Source: Girardinichthys multiradiatus (lineage: Eukaryota > Chordata > Actinopteri > Cyprinodontiformes > Goodeidae). Taken from it: DNA of 64,000 nt. This document shows, piece after piece, positions 23,502 to 64,000 of this stretch. Below the pieces are notes generated by a model. That model ran no database searches. It was given only the letters and a program-made list of their open reading frames with translations, and was not told the origin of the DNA. The stretch covers positions 28,785,958-28,849,957 of the forward strand of contig NC_061805.1 in the NCBI RefSeq assembly GCF_021462225.1, read 5' to 3'. Within the stretch, counting starts at the first letter, position 1. Every line of letters starts with the position of its first letter. The translations under genes and the position numbers were made by a program.

Positions 23502-24930
23502 AATTTGTAAACTCAACTACAAGCTAAAAATTTAGCTATGAATACCTTTAGCTGGGCTGGATATCAGGTTATATATTGTTCAGGGTTTCAAATGTAACAT
23601 CATCAGTCTCTGGGAATGTTCGACTGCAGTCACAGCTGCCTTCTGCTTGCTTTTCCAGTACAATTCAGGAACAAAAAGTTGTAAACATAATGCACAAAAT
23701 GCAACAATATAACAGTAAATCAAGCAACCATAGAGCAAAACATAGTTTAAAAAAATTTATTAAAATATTGATTAAACCCTGAAAAAGGTTAAACAACTTT
23801 TTTCAATCATGGGCTAAAGGTTATGTAAATCTGCCATATGTGTAGAGAAAAGAAAAAAAAAAAGAAAACATTCAGACATTTCAGTGAGTACAGAAGCCAG
23901 ACAAAGATTACCTGGCAAACCAGCCTGGGACTAATTTAAAACCTGTATTGCACAAAAAAAGAATCTACCAGTGGTGTATGTGTTTTCTTTTGTCTTGAAA
24001 TTTAAGGTTTGAAAGAAAATGTATGTGTATGTTCATATTTCTTTAATTTCTTTAAGGAGCTTGGTTGAGAAGTCTGGGTGTAATTTTATTCTGTGGAACC
24101 TGCTAATTCAGCCATTTTTAAGCAGAACGCTGTTGCCGCCACAAATTATTATTCAGTGTGGTAAAGTCAATATATCTTTGAAGGTGCTTGGAAGATATGT
24201 TTAATAAATTGACATGCTACTGACAGTGAGAACGATCTTTTCATGTTGCTGGAGGATAAAATTGAGACATTTTAAGTCCTTTGTGTCTTTTTATTGTCTT
24301 TAAATTACATTTAATAACTAAACTGGCCTTCCACAAACCTGACCACATGAAATTGACAGGACACTCCATCGTGGATCCAACAGGTAACATAGCAGTTGTA
24401 AGACCATGCCAATCAATCACTGACAGCATTATATATATACAGTAGAAACCACAAGTATGTCCCTGTCAGGATGTAATACCAGATTCTTATACTATAACAA
24501 CTGACTGAAGAAAGAAGTTTTGCTCATTTTCGACTGTTATTAATTTATTTTTAATTCTCTTTTATTGAAGAATACAAACATATAGGACAAAGGTAATCTT
24601 AACATGAAAAAAAAGAACATAAAAACCATTGTAGTGATTGATTTTACAATACAATACAATATACCTATAGAACATATCTACAGACATAGGACCTCTTTCA
24701 AATATTGAAATAGAAAGTTGGGGGTTACTGCTGGCCAAATATTCTCAAATATATATGTGTAAAAATACAAAATTTACGATAAAAAAAATGAAGGTAAATG
24801 GTGGTAGATCCAAATCAGATAAAGCAAGGGTGCCTTTGAGAAATATATGTTTCCCATAATTCCCAATTTTCTTCAAATTTAGCCATATAGAGAAAGTAAT
24901 TCTTTCCAACACAAACATATCATGAATAAT
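23502..24930. other. no gene seen
   Basis: AT-rich sequence with short open frames only. A 62-codon minus frame at 24241-24429 has no recognised pattern. Confidence 0.45.
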
Positions 24931-24931
24931 A

Positions 24932-25330
24932 TCATACCAGTCCTCGTTGGATGGGCTGCTTGGCTTGAGCCATTTCTTTGTGATTGCTTTTCAGGCTGCC
25001 ACACTCAAATAAGTATTTAGTTTTTATGTTTATTGATGTTGAGTGTGATATCCCAAAGAGCAACTCATCCCAGCTAAAAACCGTTCTTGACCCAAATACA
25101 ATTCTTAGTTCAGTGCATGTATTTTGCCAAAATGTGGTTATATCTGGACAGGCCCAAAACAGGTAAAAATGATTGACTTCCTTGGAGCCACATTTCCTCC
25201 AACAATCAGATGAGCCTGATTTATGAGATTTATGTACTGGTGTAATAAAGTATCTGCGTAGACGTTTCCAGGCAAATGTTCTCCATGATGTAGAGTTCAT
25301 TATATTCCACTGAGATTCACAATATATAAG
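24932..25330 (-). mobile_element. L1/Tx1-type LINE fragment, C-terminal zinc-knuckle-like region
   Basis: The minus frame reads TSWRTFAWKRLRRYFITPV, CWRKCGSKEVNHFYLFWAC and PDITTFW, the CxxC…HxxxxC pattern found at the end of L1-type reverse transcriptases. The rest of the element is not recognisable; 25330-26640 holds nothing else I can name. Confidence 0.55.
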
Positions 25331-26640
25331 CCAAGGTTTTTCTGAAATACACTTATTTGTCTCTTTATCCCACCTTTAGTTTTATATACATATTGTTGCC
25401 ATTTTAGCCTCCCGTAGACCCTTGTATAAGCGTGAAATGATTTTGAGTCCAGAGTCCATTGTATATTTACCAATAAAAACTTTCAATAGCTCATTATCAA
25501 AAACCCTCTTAGCATTGAGGATTGGGCTGTTAATATGTCGTACCTAAAGAAATCTGTAGAAATCCCTATTATTTAAGCCTTCAAAGATTGAAAGTCACTC
25601 AGTATGCCCTGATTAAAAAAGGTACAATATGGTGAGAGACCCTGACCTTACACCTTCTTATAGCTCGCATCCATCTTATTTGGGGTAAAGTCCGAATCAT
25701 ATAAAACATCATCTTAAAATCTTAATGTCCTCAAGTCAACCTCCCTTAGAAGCTACATCTAGCCAAATATTTAGAGATAAAGGGATCGATCAGATATTTC
25801 TATTGGAAGAGTCTTGAACAGATATTAAATCCTCAGCAAAATATTAATTTTAACAGATTCAATTCGCAAATCAAAATCTTTCTAATGGGAAACTGAAGGG
25901 TCACAAAAACATTTTACAAGTTCATATGCTTTGTTGAGCAAATGCATTTAATTTTGTTAGCATAATGTATATGTATATATAATATTAAGCCTTTTTAATA
26001 ACGTGCAACTTCCCCAGGTTGCTGGACCAGCTTGTATGCTGAAATGTGACTGATGGTTAAGGAGTTTATTTTGTGAAATTATTATCAGTAAACAATACCT
26101 TACCTGTAATAGATAGATGTCATAATGATGTGGGCTTGAAGAAAAGAAGAAATCCTCTGAACAATTGGAAATTTGAAACCACCCCTTCACAAAATACAAT
26201 TGTTATGGTTTTATGAGTGACAAAGATTCATTGTTACTGTGCTAAGGTTTCTTTGGGTGACACTGACGGATGTGTCTGCTGATCTTGAATCCATCTGATC
26301 TAATTTATCAAGCAACAATGAGATCTGGTAAACCACAAGAAAGTGGTTGCTGCACAAATGCTAGCATGCTTCAAAATCCAGATGTTTTACTTCACTCTTG
26401 ACAGACCTAGGCAAACTTCAAGAGATGCATGTGGATTGACACAGCCAACCATTGAAACTTTAGCATAGTAAATGCTGTTCAGCTGAGAAAACTGTGACAA
26501 ACTAAACATTTGTGTGAAACTTTAATATTCACCAATATACAGTCAAATTCATTAAATTAGAAGATGCGTTCTGATGAGGCTCTTTTGTCAGATTAGAAGC
26601 ACCTTTTGAAAATAACCTGTAAGCAGGTACTAAACATACT
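25330..26640. other. no gene seen
   Basis: Low-GC sequence without a recognisable element; the left part may be decayed LINE continuing from 24932-25330. Confidence 0.4.
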
Positions 26641-27770
26641 TGGAGAAAAGGGAAGATCCAACCCTTGGTTCTCCTCCAAACTGTCTGCTTGAAGGCAGAA
26701 AATCCTCATCCCTGGTTCCCTGGCTGACTTTTAGACAGTTTAGAAATCATTTTACTTCTGAAGTCAAGAAGGCTCAATCAGATTACTGTCTTTTAAAAGC
26801 AACCAGTAAATTAAAGAATCACAGCAATCAAATCCACCTATGGAGAAAAACCCACAAATAAACTATCCAATCATAATAGAGTTGGCAGTCAAGTTATGTC
26901 AGATAGGACTGAGATTCTTTTCTCTGTTAACAAAACCTTTGGGTCTCTGGACGTCAGTCATTACCAACAACTCTTCTTAGGAATAAAACTGTACACAAGG
27001 CAGAAATTTAAACTGTTATCATTTATAATAGAATCACTTTCAAGGAGCACATAGTCTTGTGTAGGCGTTAAAAGGCACATAAGGTTTCATCTTTAGAAAC
27101 ACATCTTGCTTCTCTCAGAGAGTTTGAGATTATTTAATTTCTTTTTACTTCTGTTGATACCTTATGATACTTTACCTCTACGATGACTTGTATGTGAATT
27201 CATTAGAGCAGAATCTAAAGAAATTAGACTCAGTGTACCACTCTGCATTGTGTTTCATTACTGGTTGCGGTCATCATGTCCACCGTTGTGATTTGTACGC
27301 TGCTGATGGCTGTCCTGATAGTTCAGACCGTAGACATCCACATTGGCGGCTTTTTGTGTACAATGTATTCTGAGACTACTTCCTTCCTACCTGACTGCTT
27401 TTATGACAAGGCCCCTCAATCATCATGGACTGCGCTGTCAGGCTTTTTATCACCTGACTGTTCCCCAAGACAGAACTGAACTGTGTAAGGGAGCTTTTAA
27501 ATATGCTGCTCCCTCTGCCTGGAATGACTTCCAGAAAGACTCCAAACTGACAGAACTGGTGACTGGTAAATTCATGGCAAAAAGTCTTAAAAGACTAGGA
27601 AAGAGACAGTTTAACTTCTTGTTCTGGTTATGTTATATATGAACGTATTTTGTTTTATTGTTTTTTATTGTGACTCTGCTGCCGTCATGCCAGGTCCCGC
27701 TTGGAAAAGAGATTTCTAATCTCAATAAGGCCTTACCTGGTTAAATAAAGGACATATCATATCATTAGGC
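26640..27770 (+). mobile_element. non-LTR LINE relic (linker and C-terminus)
   Basis: An early frame gives WLTFRQFRNHFTSEVKKAQ and SDYCLLKATSKLKNHSNQ, the linker between endonuclease and reverse transcriptase. The later part gives LKKLDSVYHSALCFITGC and AAPSAWNDFQKDSKLTEL, the C-terminus, and ends 'ggttaaataaagg'. The catalytic middle is deleted. Confidence 0.55.
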
Positions 27771-28185
27771 CCACATTGCTGTTTTAGAAATTTTGTTTTT
27801 GTATTGGTCTGATGTAATATTCTAATCTTAAACATTGTGTTTTTATTAGCTGTAAGCAGAAAATTATAATTAACAGAATTAAAGGCTTGAAAAGAGTCTG
27901 TGTGTATTTAATCTATATAATGTTTCACTTAGTGAACTGGGTTACAGAGATGAAAGAACTTAATATTCTAATTTATTGAAAGGGTCTGCAGCATTGTATC
28001 ACATGCATATTAACATTTTCAGTTTGAGTAGTTTCAACTTGCCTTCTAGCACAGGTTTTTTTTTTCACTTTTCTACTAGCTCACTGTGACATGTCATCTG
28101 TTTATTACAGGCAAGAATCCTATTACTGATGATAATTTTGCTAGCTTAAAAACAATCCAAACTACCCCTTTATGTATAAAAGATT
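27770..28185. other. no gene seen
   Basis: AT-rich spacer with no recognisable feature. Confidence 0.45.
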
Positions 28186-28395
28186 TCTTTCTTAGTCCAA
28201 CATTTCAACTCGACAATCTTTAAGCAGCTTCTCCATCATCTTTACTCTGGGACGTGGTGCACCATCATGCTGACAAAAAGTGGCACATCGTCATCAAATT
28301 GTAATGGGAATAAATTGCACTTGGAGGTCTTTCATGGTAATGTTCTTGCAACCACCTGCAGGAATGGCATCAGAATGCTTCTTGACACAGGACTG
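28185..28395 (-). mobile_element. possible transposase scrap
   Basis: The minus strand gives CQHDGAPRPRVKMMEKLLK, similar to the QxDGAPxH region around the second catalytic Asp of Tc1/mariner transposases, after KKHSDAIPAGGCKNITM. Two stops lie between. Weak evidence. Confidence 0.3.
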
Positions 28396-28431
28396 GTAGC
28401 TCTTATCTTTTCTTTTTTTTCTTTTTTTTTT

Positions 28432-28575
28432 CAGCACTAGAGGCCTTTATTTTTGATAGTAGGCAAACAGGAAGGAGGGCCAAAGAGAGGGGGAGACATT
28501 CGGCAAAGGCCGCTGGGTCCGGGACTCGAACCTGGGACAGCTGCTTCGAGGACTATAGCCTCTATATGTGGTTGA
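28432..28575 (-). repeat. tRNA-derived SINE, 5'-truncated
   Basis: The minus strand shows a perfect B box (GGTTCGAGTCC), the GAGGCTATAGTCCTC stretch shared with 11230 and the tail AATAAAGGCC. The A-box end is missing. Confidence 0.65.
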
Positions 28576-28948
28576 AATAACCTAACTTTAGCTGCTGCAG
28601 CTAAAACTGAAAATTTGCTGAAACACCCTCTATGAAGCAACATTTTATGTTTATTTTATGCTGTGAAAGAAAATTTGACTTTGTAATCGTGATTTTTTTC
28701 AACATAGCGTTGTAGGGGATGTTAGTCTACAGAACAGAGTATTGCTAAACTTGCTAATGCACTCAAAGAATGACTATGGTGTTTTTGATTTACATAGGTT
28801 CTTCTGGGAGGTTTACTTTTATTTTGCCCAGCTACAGTAACATATGTTAAGAGCTCTGCTACGTTTCTGGATAATCCAGTAACAAAGCAGGTCATGAGGA
28901 GAACCAGGGCGGGCTGGAATGGACAGATATTTTTAATAAAACACAATA

Positions 28949-29148
28949 CAGGTCCTTCTCAAAATATTAGCATATTGTGATAAAGTTCATTATTTTCCAT
29001 AATGTCATGATGAAAATTTAACATTCATATATTTTAGATTCATTGCACACTAACTGAAATATTTTAGGTCTTTTATTGTCTTAATACGGATGATTTTGGC
29101 ATACAGCTCATGAAAACCCAAAATTCCTATCTCACAAAATTAGCATAT
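28949..29148. repeat. left terminal inverted repeat of Tc1 copy 2
   Basis: It is 200 bp and pairs with 30358-30557. Confidence 0.9.
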
Positions 29149-29276
29149 CATTAAAAGGGTCTCTAAACGAGCTATGAACCTAATCATCTGAATCAACGAG
29201 TTAACTCTAAACACCTGCAAAAGATTCCTGAGGCCTTTAAAACACCCAGCCTGGTTCATCACTCAAAACCTCAATC

Positions 29277-30280
29277 ATGGGTAAGACTGCCGACCTGACT
29301 GCTGTCCAGAAGGCCACTATTGACACCCTCAAGGAAGAGGGTAAGAAACAGAAAGACATTTCTGAATGAATAGGCTGTTCCCAGAGTGCTGTATCAAGGC
29401 ACCTCAGTGGGAAGTCTGTTGGAAGGAAAAAGTGTGGCAGAAAACGCTGCACAACGAGAAGAAGTGACCGGACCCTGAGGAAGATTGTGGAGAAGGGCCG
29501 ATTCCAGACCTTGGGGGACCTGCGGAAGCAGTGGACTGAGTCTGGAGTAGAAACATCCAGAGCCACCGTGCACAGGCGTGTGCAGGAAATGGGCTACAGG
29601 TGCTGCATTCCCCAGGTCAAGCCACTTTTGAACCAGAAACAGCGGCAGAACGCCTGACCTGGGCTACAGAGAAGCAGCACTGGACTGTTGCTCAGTGGTC
29701 CAAAGTACTTTTTTCGGATGAAAGCAAATTCTGCATGTCATTCGGAAATCAAGGTGCCAGAGTCTGGAGGAAGACTGGGGAGAAGGAAATGCCAAAATGC
29801 CAGAAGTCCAGTATCAAGTACCCACAGTCAGTGATGGTCTGGGGTGCCGTGTCAGCTGCTGGTGTTGGTCCACTGTGTTTTATCAAGGGCAGGGTCAATG
29901 CAGCTAGCTATCAGGAGATTTTGGAGGACTTCATGCTTCCATCTGCTGAAAAGCTTTATGGAGATGAAGATTTCATTTTTCAGCACGACCTGGCACCTGC
30001 TCACAGTGCCAAAACCACTGGTAAATGGTTTACTGACCATGGTATCACTGTGCTCAATTGGCCTGCCAACTCTCCTGACCTGAACCCCATAGAGAATCTG
30101 TGGGATATTGTGAAGAGAACGTTGAGAGACTCAAGACCCAACACTCTGGATGAGCTAAAGGCCGCTATCGAAGCATCCTGGGCCTCCATAAGACCTCAGC
30201 AGTGCCACAGGCTGATTGCCTCCATGCCACGCCGCATTGAAGCAGTCATTTCTGCAAAAGGATTCCCGACCAGGTATTGA
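29277..30280 (+). pseudogene. Tc1 transposase, copy 2, nonsense codon plus frameshift
   Basis: Read against copy 1, the ATG at 29277 opens a frame that meets a TGA near 29367, where copy 1 has CGA (a CpG-type change), and a one-base deletion near 29650 (CAGAACGCC against CAGAAGCGCC). Downstream the frame is open to 30280, with FSDESKF, QHDLAP and NPIENLWD intact. The N-terminal DNA-binding half is therefore uncoupled from the intact catalytic half. Confidence 0.92.
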
Positions 30281-30357
30281 GTGTATAACTGTACATGATT
30301 ATTTGAAGGTTGACGTTTTTTGTATTAAAAACGCTTTTCTTTTATTGGTCGGATGAA

Positions 30358-30557
30358 ATATGCTAATTCTGTGAGATATAAATTTTGGGTTTTCATGAGC
30401 TGTATGCCAAAATCATCCGTATTAAGACAATAAAAGACCTGAAATATTTCAGTTAGTGTGCAATGAATCTAAAATATATGAATGTTAAATTTTCATCATG
30501 ACATTATGGAAAATAATGAACTTTATCACAATATGCTAATATTTTGAGAAGGACCTG
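30358..30557. repeat. right terminal inverted repeat of Tc1 copy 2
   Basis: Reverse complement of 28949-29148 with few differences. Confidence 0.9.
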
Positions 30558-30624
30558 TATATTCTGCTGTAGTCTTCTTTTGCAATGATTTTCTGGTGCT
30601 TTTATTTCAGAAAAATATTTAGAC

Positions 30625-30752
30625 AGAAAGAAGGAGGGAAGACATTTCCTGACGGTCCTAAGATCAGGAATCAAACCCCGAATGGCTGCAATGAGGCCCC
30701 TCAGCCTACGTACATTGTATGGGGCCCCACTGTACCACTAGACTATCACTAG
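30625..30752 (-). repeat. tRNA-derived SINE, second family
   Basis: The minus strand has an A-box-like start (TGATAGTCTAGTGGTAC) and a B-box-like GGGTTTGATTCCT, followed by a CCTCCTTCTTTCTGTC tail. It differs from the SINE at 11183. Confidence 0.5.
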
Positions 30753-30759
30753 AAAACTG

Positions 30760-33090
30760 CTTTTTTCAAACCAAACGTTTCCCACATTGTATTGTTTTCT
30801 TTAAAGGTAACAATTGCCAACACAAGCAATGATTACAAGCACACCTGCCACTCTGTTTTATGAATCTGTCTGCTAATTAGATCAATGAAGCAACTTTATC
30901 TGTTTTACTCGTGCTAATATAGCTATAAATGAAAACAGCTTATCTTTTACTTTGGTTCATGCAGCCAACCTTTTGCAATGAATTAATATGCAATCTAATA
31001 GCTCAGCACAATTATCCAGTGCTTTGAACTATTAAAATATCTAAAACTGAAAGTCTGCGACACAGTTGTGTCAGAACAAAAGCTTTTGGACGTGACTAAA
31101 GTCATGTGATTGAATGAGACATGTTTAATTTATATTAGCTCAGTTGGCTGAAAACAAACCATACATAAATCTAGCTATTGTTAACTGGCAAGTCGTCTGT
31201 CTCAGTTTCTATGGTCAAAACAAAACATGTTATTTTGGGGACTTTTGTAAAGGTTCCACTTAAGTTTACTATTCTGCTTTAACTGTAATAAAATATAAAA
31301 GCATTATGATGATCATAGCTGTAAAAATTGTCTAAATAAAAGTTTGAAAGCAGAACAGTCTTGCTCTATCTTTTGGGACCAATTTTCCTCTCCATGCATT
31401 TCTCACTATAATTCAGTGAGTTTAATTAGAGCTGCTTCCTAAAGTATGAAAAGAAACCTTCCCAAGGACAAATCTTTGTGCTCATTTAGTTCCAAATCCA
31501 AGAAACGATATATTTGAACTACACTCTCATGTCAGTAAAAGGACTTTAGGTTCAATTAGCCAAAAATAACGAAATATATCAGCTTTACATGTTCACATTT
31601 TATTTCCCAATGCTTAACTTTTACCTAAAACTTTATGACACACAACGTTGCTTGTTTGCAACCAAAGAAATAAAATACCGCCCACAAAGTGTAAACATCA
31701 ACAGTTTTGCAAACATAAATAAAATAGGACAACAAAATAAACTCACAAACAATTTTTAAGGTCATTAAGTCCAAGGTACAGAGGAAGAGGATTTAATGGG
31801 TTGAGATGGAAGAAAAGACAAGAAATGAGAAAAGAAAAAGGAAAGTGACAGATCTGATAGAAGCACGCTTTAAGAGCTGAGCAGAAATATTGGAATAACC
31901 TAAAATCAAGGGCATACACTAGAAATGAGACATATGAACATGCAGGATGCATAACAAAGACTTCATAAATTAAAAATAATTCAAATAAAAACAAATAAGC
32001 CATGCACCATTTGTACAAATCCAAAAGAAACATCTCCATAAAAATCCAAACTATTTCACACCCTTAATACGCAGCACCATCTATTTCCATTGACAGGACA
32101 TTCTATGGATCAGCAAAACGTACACTTGGGAAAAATTAATAAAAAAGGTGGCAAAATTCCAGTCTACATTCTTCTTAATATCACAACAATGTGAGCTTCC
32201 TCTTTTACCGGGCTCAGAGAACTTCAGAGGTGATTATAAGTAACACATAAAGCGAGTTTTACACTCAAGTTTGTTCTTTGTTTCAAGTGTTTACTATTTG
32301 TAGAATCAGTGCAAAGACGGGCTTTTGGTTTCTGACGCTCATGCTTGTTGTTCATACTGCTGTAGAATACTGTGGATTATGAAAACAATGAATAACACTG
32401 ACTGTATACATTCAGTCTAAATGTTTAACTGATGTGCGCGTTTGAGCCTGGGAAAGTCTGTGTGTTCATATCTTAATTATATATAGATTATAAGGTCCAT
32501 TTTCATAAAGATGTGAATGTTTTACAGTCATGTGATATATTTCCAATTTGGGATACATGTGATCAACAGGGAAGGGAGGGATTACAAATGAACAAAGGTG
32601 AGTTTAATGCATGAAACACGAAAGAAAGCTCACCTATGTTTCATGAGGAAGGCAGGCTGGTTAATTTTTTTTCGCTCAAAAGGTTTTCACCAAACTGTTG
32701 CAGGTGACAGGGGTTTCATAAACTACAGCGTCGCCTGGTGCTCTGCTTATTTACATGTACATCTCAGAGGCTTTATGGTGTCTGAGGTTTAGAAGGGCGT
32801 AATATTTTGGTGCTGAAAAGGTGAAAACATTCAGTGAAATCCATTCTTATTCTTATAGCTGCTAATACTGGTCTATCTGAAGAGAAAGGCAGATGGTGTA
32901 TGCACCTTCATGAGGAACGAGCTGATAACAGTGGCCCGACCAAAACAAAATCATCCCATAGCTAATTATCCACAAAACAAAGTAGGAGGTGTGGCATCTT
33001 TCTGTTTGCAGAGTGAGATCTTTGAACTTTGTTCAGCTAATAACCCAAGCACTAATTATAAGTTTAAACCATCACATATGTAGATTAGCA
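30760..33090. other. 3' flank and probable 3' UTR of agtpbp1
   Basis: No coding pattern or repeat was recognised. The part nearest 33090 is expected to be the 3' UTR; its end is unknown (candidate signals at 32603-32608 and 31599-31604). Confidence 0.4.
32603..32608 (-). terminator. candidate poly(A) signal of agtpbp1 (ATTAAA)
   Basis: On the minus strand an ATTAAA lies about 480 bases past the stop codon. The first AATAAA I found is further away, at 31604-31599 (about 1.49 kb past the stop). Which is used cannot be decided from the sequence. Confidence 0.25.
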
Positions 33091-62937
<29,847 letters not shown>

Positions 62938-64000
62938 CTGTAACGCCACACACAGTAAAAATAATGAGACATTTAAAAGCAGAAAATGTTGTTCAATTGA
63001 AAAAGGCTAAAAAAGATTGTAAGCACTTAAGTAGGTGATGACCACCATTACAAGACTCCTGAGATTCCATTCTGAGGCCAAAGAAACTCCAGAGTCCTTC
63101 AGAGGCTTGCAGATTTATTTCATGAGCCAACATAATGTAATATCTCAACTTTCCAGCATGGCAGCCATCTTAGCTGGAGAACTTGGGCTTGTTTTCAGGA
63201 ATTGAAGTGTAGAAGATTGTCTCGGGTTAAATGCTTCAAAGGAAGGACTCCCATTCAGAAATATGCAGACCAATGACTCCAAGTGCCACAACACAGAGCG
63301 CAACGGCTCGCGTTACAACGGACAAAGAGGGAAAGTGACTTCATTCTCTGTTGTGGACACCTTTAATTTACTGTATCTTTACATAGCAAAGAGTTGTTTG
63401 CATCCATATAAGTTTTCAATAACGCATCAGTTTTAACTTTTAAAGAGTCTTTAAACAAACTTAAAAACCACACTGCTTACATAAGATCAAATCACCTAGT
63501 CAAATGAGGAAGATTTTCAACAGATTATCGGTACTTGAGAAACTCGATCTATTATTTTCCCTGACTCTTAATGTTTTTGCAGTACCTAACATTCATTCTT
63601 GTTCTGTGAGTGTGAACAGATCAAAGACCTACTGAAAACAAGAAAACAACCAGAGCTGGCACTCTTTAAAATATGATTTCTCAACAAGTTTCAATGAAAA
63701 GAAGAGAATACAGGAAAATGTATGTAGAAAGAAGAAAAAACTAAAAAAACTGGAATTGAATGTGATGTTAACAGTGTTATTAGAGTTTGTTTAAGCCAGT
63801 ATATTATGCCAGGATGGTGAATCTATTGTAAAAAAAAAAAAAAACAACAAGTGGAGGATTAGTTTACTAGATGGTGATTTTAGACGATGTCTGGCAGGAG
63901 TGTTTGGCACAACATGCAATAGATGGTGCATGCGGGGATAAAATGTGCAAAGCATGCAGCTCTTACAACTTGCAGTGAGGAAAAAACGCAAACGTTACAC
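62938..64000. other. agtpbp1 intron upstream of the first visible exon
   Basis: No further CCP1 exon could be recognised on the minus strand here, although about 50 N-terminal residues are still missing. They should lie to the right of the window. Confidence 0.5.

Larger units (their letters stand above)
28949..30557 (+). mobile_element. Tc1-like DNA transposon, copy 2 (1609 bp)
   Basis: Same family as 13251-14849, near-identical by eye, with 200-bp inverted repeats (28949-29148 and 30358-30557) and TA flanks at 28947-28948 and 30558-30559. It sits about 2.5 kb downstream of the agtpbp1 stop codon, opposite strand. Confidence 0.95.

Noticed and set aside
31743..32039. 98-codon Phe/Leu-rich minus frame as a membrane protein
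   Set aside because: The hydrophobic look comes from A-rich sequence on the other strand; no start context, splice sites or family match.

Overview
The window is from a ray-finned (teleost) fish genome, probably a percomorph; I cannot name the species. Evidence: an intron-rich vertebrate gene, low GC, and a dense mix of typical teleost repeats: Tc1-like transposons, RTE-, L2- and L1-type LINE fragments, tRNA-derived SINEs, solo LTRs and a piggyBac remnant.

The only host gene I can establish is agtpbp1 (cytosolic carboxypeptidase 1, CCP1/Nna1), on the minus strand from about 62.9 kb down to the stop codon at 33.09 kb. I could place 23 consecutive exons whose reading phases all join, giving 1181 residues; the first roughly 50 residues and the promoter lie beyond the right edge. 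The protein has an N-terminal armadillo-like part (exons 62.9-58.8 kb), an acidic then Ser/Pro-rich linker (58.4-54.9 kb), the CCP N-domain (54.9-50.8 kb), the M14 zinc carboxypeptidase core (49.4-45.1 kb) and an acidic tail encoded by a terminal exon more than 10 kb away. All zinc-binding and catalytic residues are present.

Left part, 1-31 kb: no convincing host gene. It is a patchwork of nested repeats. 1-4.4 kb holds head-to-tail pieces of an unclassified repeat and two solo LTRs. 6.3-8.5 kb holds an unrecognised ORF, a second copy of a 0.5 kb repeat and a multi-exon piggyBac-like remnant. 9.4-10.1 kb is a third solo LTR. 13.25-14.85 kb and 28.95-30.56 kb are two nearly identical Tc1 elements. 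14.9-16.3 kb is a chimeric Tc1 fossil. 16.3-23.5 kb is a stack of an L2 fragment, an RTE-type LINE and two inverted copies of a 1.8 kb LTR-like element.

The last intron of agtpbp1 (33.3-44.1 kb) holds a broken DD34E Tc1, a DD38E (Intruder-like) element whose inverted repeats include the end of its own transposase and which is itself split by a LINE fragment, and further relics. Smaller relics lie in the other introns. Two inverted LINE 3' ends flank agtpbp1 exons 17-22.

I see no multi-gene system, CRISPR array or operon. The points most worth following are the 1.8 kb LTR-like pair with reconstructable empty sites, the DD38E element, the two Tc1 copies with non-overlapping defects, the intron-bearing piggyBac remnant, and the NAGNAG acceptor of the terminal agtpbp1 exon. 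Coordinates come from reading by eye; percentages of identity were not computed.
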